The notes under the pieces: generated by a model | The model's database searches: none | What the model saw: the letters and a program-made list of their open reading frames with translations, nothing else | What the model was told of the DNA's origin: nothing | Translations under genes and position numbers: made by a program | In this document: piece by piece, positions 25,499-34,238 of the stretch | Numbering within the stretch: the first letter of the stretch is position 1 | Layout: the number at the start of each line of letters is the position of its first letter | Assembly: GCA_900542575.1 (NCBI GenBank) | Contig: UQOE01000002.1 | Span: 1-64,000, forward strand | DNA length: 64,000 bases | Source: an uncultured Oscillospiraceae bacterium | GTDB taxonomy: Bacteria > Bacillota > Clostridia > Oscillospirales > Acutalibacteraceae | Direction: 5' to 3'

Positions 25499-26173
25499 CT
25501 AGATTTGCGGAAAAACCACAGAATTGCAGATGCAGAGCGAATCCGGGGCGACCTGGCAGGGAAGCATCAGAACCGCCACACCGGCACCCTCAGCCTCCTC
25601 CAGCGCCTTGCCGAAAGCGGGGTGCGTCTCCCAGTTCGGGCGTACCTCTGTGACCCCCTCCGTCTGAATGACAAAACCCACCGCGCAGCGGAACCCCTCT
25701 CCGGCCGCCCGCGTGAGCTCGTGCAGATGTCGGACGCCCCGCTCCGTCGGCGCATCTGGAAAATAGCCGATGCCGTCCCGCTCCAGAGTACATCCCTTAA
25801 TCTCCAGGAGATAGCGCGCACGTTCCCGCTCCATGTAGAAGTCAATACGGGAGCTGCCATAGGTGTACTCCGGACGGATGAAGGAGAAGTTCTGCCGCTC
25901 CAGCCATTCCTTCACCGCCTGGTTCGGCGCCTGGCTGTCCAGATTGAAGAGCGCTCCGGTCGATTTCCGCACGGCAATCAGGTCGTATCGTGTCTTGCGG
26001 TTTGGATTGGCAGCGCGGGAGAGCCAGACCTCTGCCCCCGGCACCAGGAGTTCCCGGCACCGGCCCGTGTTCTTGACATGGACCATCTCCTCCCGGCCGT
26101 CCAGCAGAACCGCCGCCGTAAAACGGTTGGGCCGGGAGACAAAGAGGCCCGAAACCACATTTTCATACCGCAC
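25499..26173 (-). CDS. sfsA: SfsA family protein
   Basis: This 224-residue protein is of the SfsA family (named for sugar fermentation stimulation in E. coli). It has an N-terminal OB-like domain (VSRPNRFTAAVLLDG, VHVKNTGRCRELLVPG) and a C-terminal nuclease-like fold (RIDFYMERERARYLLEIKGCTL). DNA binding is reported for the family, but the physiological role is unclear. The start is GTG 26173 with AAGGAGGGG upstream. Confidence 0.93.
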   Translation of the reverse strand: MRYENVVSGLFVSRPNRFTAAVLLDGREEMVHVKNTGRCRELLVPGAEVWLSRAANPNRKTRYDLIAVRKSTGALFNLDSQAPNQAVKEWLERQNFSFIRPEYTYGSSRIDFYMERERARYLLEIKGCTLERDGIGYFPDAPTERGVRHLHELTRAAGEGFRCAVGFVIQTEGVTEVRPNWETHPAFGKALEEAEGAGVAVLMLPCQVAPDSLCICNSVVFPQI

Positions 26174-26227
26174 GGCCGCCCCTCCTTTTTTTCCAACTCG
26201 ATCTGCATTGTATCACGTCCGCGGGCA

Positions 26228-26260
26228 GAAAAAAAGCGCACAGCTTTCGCCATGCGCGTA
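26228..26260 (-). terminator. terminator after the LEA-like gene
   Basis: On the minus strand GCGCA...TGTGCGC forms the stem, and seven T follow. Confidence 0.7.
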
Positions 26261-26278
26261 GAATACCGGGGTATCGGC

Positions 26279-26554
26279 TCAGTCTTTGTTCTCGTCGAGG
26301 AACTCTTTTGCCTTGTCGAACGCCTTCTGAGCGGTCTCTTTGGCTTTGCCGCCCATTTCGGCAGCTTTCGCCTTGAGCTCGTCGGTATCAACTTCAGCGG
26401 CCTTCTCTTTGGCCTTCTCGACTGCTCTGTCTGCCGCCTCTTTGGCCTTGCCGCCCATTTCAGCAGCTTTTGCCCGGAGTTCGTCGGTGTCAATTTCGGA
26501 AGCCTTTTCCTTGAGTTTCTGCTCGACTTCCTGCGCTTTTGCCTTGATGTCCAT
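26279..26554 (-). CDS. small LEA-like amphipathic repeat protein
   Basis: This 91-residue protein is made of Ala, Lys and Glu with a 34-residue tandem repeat: (I/V)DTDEL(R/K)AKAAEMGGKAKE is followed by a second near-identical unit. The 11-residue periodicity recalls LEA group 3 proteins, which are disordered until drying or membrane contact and then become helical. No Cys, Trp or signal peptide is visible, so it is probably cytoplasmic. It lies beside two other small charged proteins (26693 and 27513). The LEA-type role is inference from composition. Confidence 0.75.
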   Translation of the reverse strand: MDIKAKAQEVEQKLKEKASEIDTDELRAKAAEMGGKAKEAADRAVEKAKEKAAEVDTDELKAKAAEMGGKAKETAQKAFDKAKEFLDENKD

Positions 26555-26692
26555 GAAAAAAATCCTTTCTCAGATATGATAACCCAATGTACAGAGGATG
26601 TTCTGTACTTGTTCTATATTTTACCATGTTTTCAGGCAAAAGTCATTGAAAATGCACAATAATGTCCTGCTGTGAATGGACTCGTACCTTGG

Positions 26693-26938
26693 TTATTTCT
26701 TTTTCTGCCCGGCCTTCTTCTCTTTGATGCCCTCGGCAATCTCTGAGAAGTCCTCCTTAAGCTCCTGTTTGTCGAGCTTGTTCGCCTCGCCCATGATCTC
26801 AGTACCGGCATCCCTCAGTGTGCCGACATCTTTGTTGGCAATGCCGTCTTTGAGCTTCTGCCCCGCATCTTTCAGTTTAGCCTTGTCCAGTTTTTCGAAT
26901 TCGCCTTTCAGGCTCTCGCCCGTTTTCTTCAGGTCCAT
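26693..26938 (-). CDS. small charged helical protein
   Basis: This 81-residue protein starts at ATG 26938 after AAAGGAA. It is Lys/Glu/Asp-rich and predicted helical (MDLKKTGESLKGEFEKLDKA), with an imperfect repeat of the LDK(A/Q)xLK type. A longer frame to 27133 would overlap yfcE and is rejected. It is 28 bases from the end of yfcE. Composition is similar to the LEA-like neighbour but there is no clear sequence repeat between them. Confidence 0.68.
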   Translation of the reverse strand: MDLKKTGESLKGEFEKLDKAKLKDAGQKLKDGIANKDVGTLRDAGTEIMGEANKLDKQELKEDFSEIAEGIKEKKAGQKKK

Positions 26939-26966
26939 TGTAAGGTTCCTTTCCCGCTTGCGCGAT

Positions 26967-27449
26967 TTAAAATGTATCCATCTTCCGGAGCTTACCGTGT
27001 GAAAACAGTATGCTGCCGTCTTTGATTTCAATCTTACCATACCGCCCGTTGCATACGGCACCCGGGTTAAACAGATAGACCCCGTCATAGTAATTTTCGT
27101 AGGGTTTGTGGGTGTGGCCGAACAGCGCCACATTCCGGTGGTTCTTCTGGGCGTCCAGCATCAGGTATTCGACACCGTATTTGACGTGCTGTACATAGCC
27201 GTGGGTCAGATAAAACGCGTATCCTCCGATATTTTCAAACCGCGTGATGGGGAGGTCGGAACTGAAGTCGCAGTTGCCGCGGACCTGGTAGATGGTCTTC
27301 TGTTTCATCTCCGGAAGGTCCGAGATGAGGTCAAAATCGTGTTCGCCGTCTCCGAGATGGATGATGGTGTCGCAGTCCAGGTTGTCGTAGACGATGGCTG
27401 CGAGATAGTCGTCCCGGCCGTGGGAGTCGGATAGAACAAGTATTTTCAC
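26967..27449 (-). CDS. yfcE: YfcE/MJ0936-type metallophosphoesterase
   Basis: This 160-residue calcineurin-like phosphodiesterase shows all five metal motifs in order: DSHGRDD, LGDGEHD, RGNCD, THGYV and FGHTHKP. The family hydrolyses phosphodiester bonds in small molecules, but the natural substrate is unknown. The start is GTG 27449 behind GGAGG. It is flanked by genes for small charged proteins on the same strand. Confidence 0.93.
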   Translation of the reverse strand: MKILVLSDSHGRDDYLAAIVYDNLDCDTIIHLGDGEHDFDLISDLPEMKQKTIYQVRGNCDFSSDLPITRFENIGGYAFYLTHGYVQHVKYGVEYLMLDAQKNHRNVALFGHTHKPYENYYDGVYLFNPGAVCNGRYGKIEIKDGSILFSHGKLRKMDTF

Positions 27450-27467
27450 AAATATTCCTCCTGTAAG

Positions 27468-27506
27468 AAAAACAGCCGTCCCGTATCAGGCGGGGCGGCT
27501 GTTTTT
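27468..27506 (-). terminator. intrinsic terminator after the 27513-27764 gene
   Basis: AAAACAGCCG and CGGCTGTTTTT pair around a GC-rich interior. Confidence 0.85.
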
Positions 27507-27512
27507 GAAAGG

Positions 27513-27764
27513 TCAGGCATCCGCTGTCTGGCTTCCGAGATTGAGCGCAGCTCTGATTTTATTCAGCGGCTGCTGAATGACGTCGCTGTCGGAAATTTTT
27601 TCGACAAACGCCTTGGCAGAAGCTGCGGCAGCTTTGGCTTTTTTCTGCTGCTTGGGGATATTGATGGCTCTTGTCACCTTGTCAAGGGTCCCGAAAAGCA
27701 GGTCTTCGACGCGCTCTTTGGCATTGTCGAAATTGAAACCATCCAAAACTTCTTCTTCATACAT
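27513..27764 (-). CDS. small Lys/Ala-rich protein
   Basis: This 83-residue protein starts at ATG 27764 with AAGGAGG upstream. It begins with an acidic helix (MYEEEVLDGFNFDNAKERVE) and has a central KQQKKAKAAAASAKAF stretch. No family is recognised. It is followed by its own terminator and is upstream of the yfcE promoter region on the same strand. Confidence 0.65.
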   Translation of the reverse strand: MYEEEVLDGFNFDNAKERVEDLLFGTLDKVTRAINIPKQQKKAKAAAASAKAFVEKISDSDVIQQPLNKIRAALNLGSQTADA

Positions 27765-27854
27765 GACAGAAGTCCTCCTTTGGAAACTGACCATAGACCC
27801 AACTAGTATTTTAGCATAACCAGCGGGAATTATCATCTCCATTTTCGGGAGACT

Positions 27855-28886
27855 TTATTCACCGCTGCCGAGCAGGCGGTGTTCGTCTTCGCGGTAGGAG
27901 CCGTCCAGAATGGCCTTCCACCAGTTCTCATGGCGGCGGTACCAGTCGATGGTGCGGTCCAGCCCCTCTTCCATCTCGTATTTCGGTTCCCAGTCCAGGC
28001 TGTCGCAGAGCTTGGAGTCGTCAAGGGAATAGCGCTTGTCGTGGCCGGCACGGTCCTCGACGAAGGTATAGAGGTCGGGGTCGGCATCCATGCGGTCGAG
28101 AATATCTTTGACGAGATCAAGGTTGCTGTAGGCATCGGTCCCGTCGACGTTATAGATTTCGCCGATCTTTCCTCCGTGGAGGATGGCGTCGATGGCACGG
28201 CAGTGGTCGTCGACGTAGAGCCAGGTGCGGATATTTTCGCCGTCCCCGTAGATGGGGATCTTCTTTCCGAGCTCGGCACTGACAATGGTCTTCGCCACCA
28301 GCTTCTCCGGGAACTGCCGGGGGCCGTAGTTATTACAGCATCGCGAGATGGTTACCGGCGTACCATAGGTGTTGAAATAGGACATGCAGAGCAGATCGGC
28401 AGAGGCCTTGCTGGCGGCATAGGGGTTGCCGGGGTTCAGCGCGGCGCTCTCGTCGAACGCGGTCTCCTCATCGTCGACGGCAATGCTGCCGTAGACCTCA
28501 TCGGTGGAGACCTGGTGAAAGCGGGAGATGCCGTACTGGTTAAACGCGTCCAGCAGAACCTGCGTACCCAGCACGTTCGTGTGCTGGAACTCGGCGGGGT
28601 CGGTGATGGAGCGGTCCACATGGCTCTGTGCCGCGAAGTTGACCACCATGTCAAACTGTTCCCGGCGGAACAGCATGTTCACCGTCTCTGCGTCAGTGAT
28701 ATCTCCTTTGATGAACCGGAAATTTGGGTCGCGGTTCAGGAGCAGCGGTTTTAAATTTCGCAGACAGCCGGCATAGGTCAGTTTGTCAAAGCACACGATG
28801 GAGACATCATCATGGTGCCGCAGCATATAGTAAATAAAGTTGCTTCCGATGAATCCGGCGCCGCCGGTGACTAAGATTTTTTCCAT
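27855..28886 (-). CDS. rfbB: dTDP-glucose 4,6-dehydratase
   Basis: RfbB turns dTDP-glucose into dTDP-4-keto-6-deoxyglucose, the precursor of dTDP-rhamnose. The 343-residue extended SDR shows the NAD loop TGGAGFIGSNF, the STDEVYG motif and the active-site YAASK. Its usual partners (rfbA, rfbC, rfbD) are absent around it, so this copy is isolated or has another use. It is 11 bases downstream of tsaD. Confidence 0.93.
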   Translation of the reverse strand: MEKILVTGGAGFIGSNFIYYMLRHHDDVSIVCFDKLTYAGCLRNLKPLLLNRDPNFRFIKGDITDAETVNMLFRREQFDMVVNFAAQSHVDRSITDPAEFQHTNVLGTQVLLDAFNQYGISRFHQVSTDEVYGSIAVDDEETAFDESAALNPGNPYAASKASADLLCMSYFNTYGTPVTISRCCNNYGPRQFPEKLVAKTIVSAELGKKIPIYGDGENIRTWLYVDDHCRAIDAILHGGKIGEIYNVDGTDAYSNLDLVKDILDRMDADPDLYTFVEDRAGHDKRYSLDDSKLCDSLDWEPKYEMEEGLDRTIDWYRRHENWWKAILDGSYREDEHRLLGSGE

Positions 28887-28897
28887 AACGTGTTCTC

Positions 28898-29911
28898 CTA
28901 AAATGATTCTTCGATATTCATGGTCGGTCGGGCATTGAGATCCAGCCCCGCACGGGCACCGGAGAGATACTCATAGTAGCCCTGTGCGCCGACCATGGCC
29001 GCGTTGTCGCCGCAGTACTTCAGTTCCGGGAGGAAGAGCTTCCAGCCGTGCTCCCGGCAGAGCTCCGTGCAGCGCGCACGGAGGAAGGAGTTGGCGGAGA
29101 CGCCGCCGGCGACGACCAGCTGTCGGACTCCGCAATCCTGGGCAGCCCGCTCGGTATTCCCCACGAGCGAATCGACCACGCCGGTGATAATGGAGGCGCC
29201 CATGTCCTTCAGAACCGGCGTCTCCCCCTTCTGCTCCATATTGTGCACGGTATTGATGACATAGGTCTTCATACCGGAAAAGCTGAAATCATAGGCCGAG
29301 CCGTCCACGTGGGGGTGCGGCATGGGATAGGCGTGCGGATTGCCCCCTTGGGACGCGGCGTCCAGGTTCTTGCCGCCGGGATACGGAAGGCCCAGCACCC
29401 GAGCGCACTTGTCCATGCACTCGCCGGCCGCATCGTCCCGGGTCTGGCCGAGAATGCGGTACTTTGTGTAGTCCTCTACCAGGACGATATGGGAGTGTCC
29501 GCCGGAGGCGATCAGCGCCAGAAACGGCGGCTTTAAGTCCGGATGGCTGATGTAGTTGGATGCCACGTGGGACCGGAGATGGTGGACCGGGACCAGCGGC
29601 TTGCCGGTGGCCATGGACAGCCCCTTGGCAAAATTGACGCCCACCAGCAGGGCACCGATGAGACCCGGTGCCGCCGTGACGGCAATGGCGCCGATCTCGT
29701 CCATGGAGACGCCGGCTTCCTCCAGCGCCTGCCGGGTAATCTGTGAGATGGCCTCCGCATGCCGGCGCGATGCGATTTCGGGTACGACACCGCCATACAG
29801 CTTGTGCTCGTCTACCTGAGAGGCAACCACATTAGAACGGACGATACGCCCGTCCTCCACCACCGAAGTGGCGGTCTCGTCACAGGAACTCTCTATGCCT
29901 AAGATATACAA
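28898..29911 (-). CDS. tsaD: tRNA N6-adenosine threonylcarbamoyltransferase
   Basis: TsaD completes the t6A modification of ANN-decoding tRNAs, using threonylcarbamoyl-AMP. The 337-residue protein has GIESSCDETA, the metal-binding HHLRSH and GGHSHIV, and the C-terminal GGVSANSFLR. The start is TTG 29911 with AAAGGAG upstream. It sits next to rimI, a usual pairing; tsaB and tsaE are not in the window. Confidence 0.95.
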   Translation of the reverse strand: MYILGIESSCDETATSVVEDGRIVRSNVVASQVDEHKLYGGVVPEIASRRHAEAISQITRQALEEAGVSMDEIGAIAVTAAPGLIGALLVGVNFAKGLSMATGKPLVPVHHLRSHVASNYISHPDLKPPFLALIASGGHSHIVLVEDYTKYRILGQTRDDAAGECMDKCARVLGLPYPGGKNLDAASQGGNPHAYPMPHPHVDGSAYDFSFSGMKTYVINTVHNMEQKGETPVLKDMGASIITGVVDSLVGNTERAAQDCGVRQLVVAGGVSANSFLRARCTELCREHGWKLFLPELKYCGDNAAMVGAQGYYEYLSGARAGLDLNARPTMNIEESF

Positions 29912-29925
29912 TCGGTTTCGCTCCT

Positions 29926-30429
29926 TTACTCGCCCGGGATAATCGTGATGCCCGGCCCGCCGGGCTGATTGAGTCGGTCCATAAAGTCCGGGGTGAATCG
30001 ATGGGTCATGAGGAAAGCATCGTCTTCCGGCTCGCTGTAGTAGCGGCGGCGGATGCCCTCGACCTCAAATGCCTCACTCTCGTAGAGGCTGACTGCGGCC
30101 TCATTTTTGCTGCGCACCTCCAGAGAGAGGAAGGAGGCGCCGTTCTGTTCGGCGCTTTCCAGTGCGCGGCGCACGAGCTTTCGGCCTATTCCCTGCCGCC
30201 GGCAGTCCGCCGTGACGCAGACATTGTTGACAAACGCCTCGTCGCGAATCTGGTAGTAGCTGATATAGCCGACCGTCCTCTTGTCGTCGTCCCGACAGAC
30301 AAAGAACTGATAGGCGGGATTATTAAAGCTCTCCTCTATGTCTTCCTGCCGCCATGGGTGCACAAAGCACTCCTTTTCCAGCGCGGCGACATCCGGGATG
30401 AGCAGAGATGACATGGAAATAATCTGCAT
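29926..30429 (-). CDS. rimI: ribosomal-protein-alanine N-acetyltransferase RimI
   Basis: This 167-residue GNAT-fold enzyme acetylates N-terminal alanine, best known for S18. The acetyl-CoA loop is RRQGIGRKL, and SLEVRSKNEAAVSLYES is the typical RimI C-half. The N-terminus (ALEKECFVHPWRQEDIEES) also matches RimI. It is between polA and tsaD with short spacers, forming a polA-rimI-tsaD-rfbB run. Confidence 0.92.
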   Translation of the reverse strand: MQIISMSSLLIPDVAALEKECFVHPWRQEDIEESFNNPAYQFFVCRDDDKRTVGYISYYQIRDEAFVNNVCVTADCRRQGIGRKLVRRALESAEQNGASFLSLEVRSKNEAAVSLYESEAFEVEGIRRRYYSEPEDDAFLMTHRFTPDFMDRLNQPGGPGITIIPGE

Positions 30430-30444
30430 GGACTCGCTTCTTTC

Positions 30445-33024
30445 TTAACCTTTTGCCTCATACCAGGATTTTCCGATATGGGCATCCACTTTCATGTCGA
30501 CCGAGAGACGGATGGCCTGTTCCATCTCTTCCGCGACAAGGTCCCGGACCCGTTCAGCGGCCGACTCCTCGGCCTCTACTATGAGTTCATCGTGGACCTG
30601 CATGATAAGAACCGCGTCCAGATTTTCCGCCCGTAGACGGTTGTAAACCCGGATCATGGCAATCTTGATGATGTCCGCGGCAGTGCCCTGGATGGGCATG
30701 TTGCGTGCCACCCGTTCGCCGAAGGCGCGAAGATTGCGGTTGGAGGAAGTCAGCTCAGGCAGGTACCGGCGGCGCTCAAAGAGCGTCTTGACATATCCGT
30801 CCTTCTTGGCCTGTTCCACCACGTCATTCATATAGCGGTCGACGCCGCTGAAGTGGTGCAGATACCCCTTGATATACGAGTCGGCTTCTTTTCGGGTGAC
30901 GCCGATATCCTTGGCAAGCGAGAACGCGCCAATGCCGTAGACGATGCCGAAGTTGACCGCCTTCGCCCGGCTCCGCATGAGCGGGGTGACATAGTCCAGC
31001 GGCACGCCGAAGACCTGGGAGGCCGTAATGCGGTGGATATCCTCCCCGTCCTGGAACGCTTTTATCATGTTCTCGTCGTTGGCCACGGAGGCCAGTACCC
31101 GGAGCTCAATCTGGGAGTAGTCCGCGTCCACGAGCACATACCCGGGACGGGCGATGAAGAATTTTCGGAGCTCCGAGCCGATGGGCTTGCGCACCGGGAT
31201 GTTCTGCAGATTCGGCTCCGAGGAGGACAGCCGTCCGGTCCGCGCCTCCGTCTGATTCAGTGTGGAGTGAATGCGGCCGTCTTCGCCGATGACTTTCAGC
31301 AGGCCGTCGCAATAGGTTGATTTCAGTTTGGACACCGTGCGGTATTCGAGAATATCCGCCACAATGGGGTACTGCGGCGCAAGATTTTCCAGCACGTCGG
31401 CGCTGGTGGACCAGCCGCTCTTGGTCTTCTTTTTGGCGGGGAGGCCCAGTTCATCGAAGAGGACATGCCCCAGCTGTTTCGGGGAGTTCAGATTGAATTC
31501 GTGCCCCGCCTCCTGGTAGATTTTCTGCGTCATCTCCTCTACCTGGGAGGAGATCTCCCTGCCGTACTCGGTGAGGCCGTCCCGGTCTACAAGGAAGCCC
31601 TCCTTTTCCATGGAGGCCAGCACTTCGGCCAGGGAGATCTCCATCTTCAGGAGTTCCGTCTGATTCTGCGATGCGAGGATGGCGGCGAGATGGTCCGCAA
31701 TGCGGTACAGCGCCATCGTCTCTTTGACCTGCCCGTTTTCCGAGTCCGTCTGAATAGAGCCATACTGTCCCTTGCTGTACTCCGCGTACAGCAGCGTCGG
31801 CGCATAGTTCTTGGCAGATGGATTTAAGATATAGCCCGCCAGCGTCGAGTCAAATACGATATGGCGGACCGGCACGCCCCGGCGCAGCCCGTAGGCGTAG
31901 ACCGGTTTGCTGTCAGATACGTTTTTTTCAATGGAGTCATCGGCGAGGAAGGCGTCGAATCCTGTAAAATCGGCGTTTTCGTCCAACAGGACCGGGCGGC
32001 CGTCCTGGATGGCGCAGAGGCTCTTGACCTGGTCCCCGTCAAATTCGGCGGTGAAGACGGCCTTGCCGTCCTCCCATTGCAGCGCCCGGAATTCAGAGGC
32101 GGCACCGGCCTTAAGAACCGGCTCATCCTCCTGTGCCTCCACGGAGGCCGTGGCGCGGTCCCGCAGACCGAGGCGGTCGATGAGCTTGAACATCTCATAG
32201 CCCGCCAGGAGCCGGGCGGCCCGGTCCGGGTCCCCTTCCGTCGGGATATAGTGGCTGAGGTCGGTATCTACAGGTGCATCGAATGCGATGGTCCCGAGCT
32301 CCCGGCTCAGATAGCACTGGTTATGGTAGGTGACGAGTTTTTCCCGGATACGGGGACACACGTCGATTTCATCTATATGCTCATAGAGATAGTCCACCGA
32401 GCCGTACTGGGAGATCAGCATGCCGGCGGTCTTCGGCCCGATGCCCGGAATGCCCGGGATATTGTCGGAGGTATCCCCCTGCAGCGCCTTGACGTCGATG
32501 AGCTGTTCCGGCGTCACCATGTACTGCTCTTTGACCGCGGCCGGCGTGTACTCGACGGTCTGAGCACGGCCCGCTTTTGTGGAGGCGAGCAGCACGCTGA
32601 CGTTGTCGCGGACCAGCTGGAGCGAGTCCCGGTCCCCGGTGGCGAGATAGCAGAAATCATCTTTCGTGCAGGCATGGGACAGTGTGCCGAGAATATCGTC
32701 GGCCTCCCACCCCTCTTTTTCGACAATTTTGTAGCCGAGCGCGGTCAGAATTTCCTTGAGTTCCGGCATCTGCTCCCGCAGTTCCGGGGGCATGCCCTTG
32801 CGTCCCGCCTTGTAGCCGTCGTACATTTTATGGCGGAACGTCGGCGCACTCACGTCAAACGCGACGGCGACGGCGTCCGGCTGACTGACCTCTTTTAACT
32901 TGATGAGGATGTTCAGAAAACCGGTCAGCGCATTCGTATATTTTCCGTCCTTGGTGGTCAGCAGTTTGATGCCGAAAAAGGCACGGTTTACGATGCTGTT
33001 TCCGTCGATGACGAGCAGTTTCAT
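30445..33024 (-). CDS. polA: DNA polymerase I
   Basis: PolA fills gaps and removes RNA primers. The 859-residue protein starts at ATG 33024 with AAGGAG. It has a 5' nuclease domain (about 1-290; IDGNSIVNRAFFG, GWEADDILGTL), a 3'-5' exonuclease-like fold (about 305-470), and a family A polymerase domain (VDADYSQIELRVLAS, QVHDELIVE). The exonuclease region reads AVFTAEFDGDQV where active enzymes have DxE, so proofreading is probably lost, as in several Firmicutes. It is upstream of rimI-tsaD on the same strand. Confidence 0.95.
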   Translation of the reverse strand: MKLLVIDGNSIVNRAFFGIKLLTTKDGKYTNALTGFLNILIKLKEVSQPDAVAVAFDVSAPTFRHKMYDGYKAGRKGMPPELREQMPELKEILTALGYKIVEKEGWEADDILGTLSHACTKDDFCYLATGDRDSLQLVRDNVSVLLASTKAGRAQTVEYTPAAVKEQYMVTPEQLIDVKALQGDTSDNIPGIPGIGPKTAGMLISQYGSVDYLYEHIDEIDVCPRIREKLVTYHNQCYLSRELGTIAFDAPVDTDLSHYIPTEGDPDRAARLLAGYEMFKLIDRLGLRDRATASVEAQEDEPVLKAGAASEFRALQWEDGKAVFTAEFDGDQVKSLCAIQDGRPVLLDENADFTGFDAFLADDSIEKNVSDSKPVYAYGLRRGVPVRHIVFDSTLAGYILNPSAKNYAPTLLYAEYSKGQYGSIQTDSENGQVKETMALYRIADHLAAILASQNQTELLKMEISLAEVLASMEKEGFLVDRDGLTEYGREISSQVEEMTQKIYQEAGHEFNLNSPKQLGHVLFDELGLPAKKKTKSGWSTSADVLENLAPQYPIVADILEYRTVSKLKSTYCDGLLKVIGEDGRIHSTLNQTEARTGRLSSSEPNLQNIPVRKPIGSELRKFFIARPGYVLVDADYSQIELRVLASVANDENMIKAFQDGEDIHRITASQVFGVPLDYVTPLMRSRAKAVNFGIVYGIGAFSLAKDIGVTRKEADSYIKGYLHHFSGVDRYMNDVVEQAKKDGYVKTLFERRRYLPELTSSNRNLRAFGERVARNMPIQGTAADIIKIAMIRVYNRLRAENLDAVLIMQVHDELIVEAEESAAERVRDLVAEEMEQAIRLSVDMKVDAHIGKSWYEAKG

Positions 33025-33138
33025 AGGGGCTCTCCTTACATTCAAAGTAGATTTCATTATAACACAGCCCCTATTGTTTGCAAAACGCCGGGTGCCTTGC
33101 TAAAATACTGTTCAAATGCTGTGTAAGGGGACGATCGA

Positions 33139-34167
33139 TTGGATATCGGAACACTTCATATTGACGGAAAAGCCGTGCTCGCGCCGCTCGCCGGTGTGGC
33201 GGACCGCGCCATGCGGGAAATCTGTCTGAACTACGGAGCGGCCATGGTCACCACCGAGATGGTCAGCGCAAAAGGGTTCACGATGGGCGACCGCAAATCG
33301 GAGGCCCTGCTGACCCTGGCGGAGGACGAACACCCGGCGGCCATTCAGCTCTTCGGCGACGATCCCGCCATTCTCGCCGACGCCGCCCGGAAAGCGCTCG
33401 TGTTTCACCCCGATGCCATCGATCTCAACATGGGCTGCCCCGCTCCGAAAATTGTCAATAGCGGAGGCGGCTCCGCCCTTCTGAAGGACCCGGCAAAGGC
33501 GCAGGCTATTGCAAAAGCCGTTGTCGACGCCGTCGACATCCCGGTCACAGTCAAATTCCGCATCGGCTGGGACCCGGACCACAACGTCGCGGTTGAGATG
33601 GGAAAACGCATGGAAGACGCCGGCGTCGCCGCCATTACGGTCCACGGCAGAACCCGGGAGCAGATGTACGCTCCGCCTGTCGACACTGCGAGTATTCGTG
33701 CCGTAAAGGCGGCTGTCACTTCCATTCCGGTCATCGCCAACGGCGACGTCCGGGACGGCCTCTCCGCCGCAAAACTTCTGGAGGCCACCGACTGCGACGC
33801 CGTCATGGTCGGCCGCGGCGCCATGGGACGCCCCTGGGTCTTTCAGCAGATCAACGGCTTTCTCGCCGGCGAACACAACCTGCCGGAGCCGCCGGTCTCG
33901 GAGCGCATGCGCGTCATGATGAATCATGCGACACTCCTCTGCCAGTACAAAGGGGAGTACATCGGCATGCGGGAGGCCCGCAAGCATGCTGCCTGGTACA
34001 TCAAAGGCGTCCGCGGTGCTGCTAAATTCCGCAATGAAATCGGCCGGATCAGCTCCATGGAAGACCTCGCCCTCCTCGCCATACGCGTCATCAGCAGCGA
34101 CGCCGAGGACCGGCAGAAAAACGGGGACTATCTGCCAGAGATCGATCTGCCGACGGGGAACTTTTAA
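33139..34167 (+). CDS. dusB: tRNA-dihydrouridine synthase
   Basis: Dus enzymes reduce uridine in the tRNA D-loop with FMN and NADPH. The 342-residue protein shows the FMN-barrel motifs LAPLAGVADRAMRE, DLNMGCPAPKIV with the catalytic Cys, TVHGRTREQMY and NGDVRD, with MVGRGAMGRPW at the phosphate site. The start is TTG 33139 after AAGGGG. It is divergent from polA and ends in a very long palindromic terminator. Confidence 0.94.
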   Translation: MDIGTLHIDGKAVLAPLAGVADRAMREICLNYGAAMVTTEMVSAKGFTMGDRKSEALLTLAEDEHPAAIQLFGDDPAILADAARKALVFHPDAIDLNMGCPAPKIVNSGGGSALLKDPAKAQAIAKAVVDAVDIPVTVKFRIGWDPDHNVAVEMGKRMEDAGVAAITVHGRTREQMYAPPVDTASIRAVKAAVTSIPVIANGDVRDGLSAAKLLEATDCDAVMVGRGAMGRPWVFQQINGFLAGEHNLPEPPVSERMRVMMNHATLLCQYKGEYIGMREARKHAAWYIKGVRGAAKFRNEIGRISSMEDLALLAIRVISSDAEDRQKNGDYLPEIDLPTGNF

Positions 34168-34176
34168 GTTTTCACG

Positions 34177-34229
34177 AAAAGCACAGGGACGCACTGCAGA
34201 CAGTGTCTGCAGTGCGTCCCTGTGCTTTT
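34177..34229. terminator. 53-bp near-perfect palindrome, bidirectional terminator
   Basis: Two 26-base arms (34177-34202 and 34204-34229) are perfect complements around one central base, with AAAA and TTTT ends. It separates convergent dusB and flavodoxin-like genes and shares the core CGCACTGCAGA with other hairpins in the window. Confidence 0.9.
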
Positions 34230-34238
34230 CACATATTC

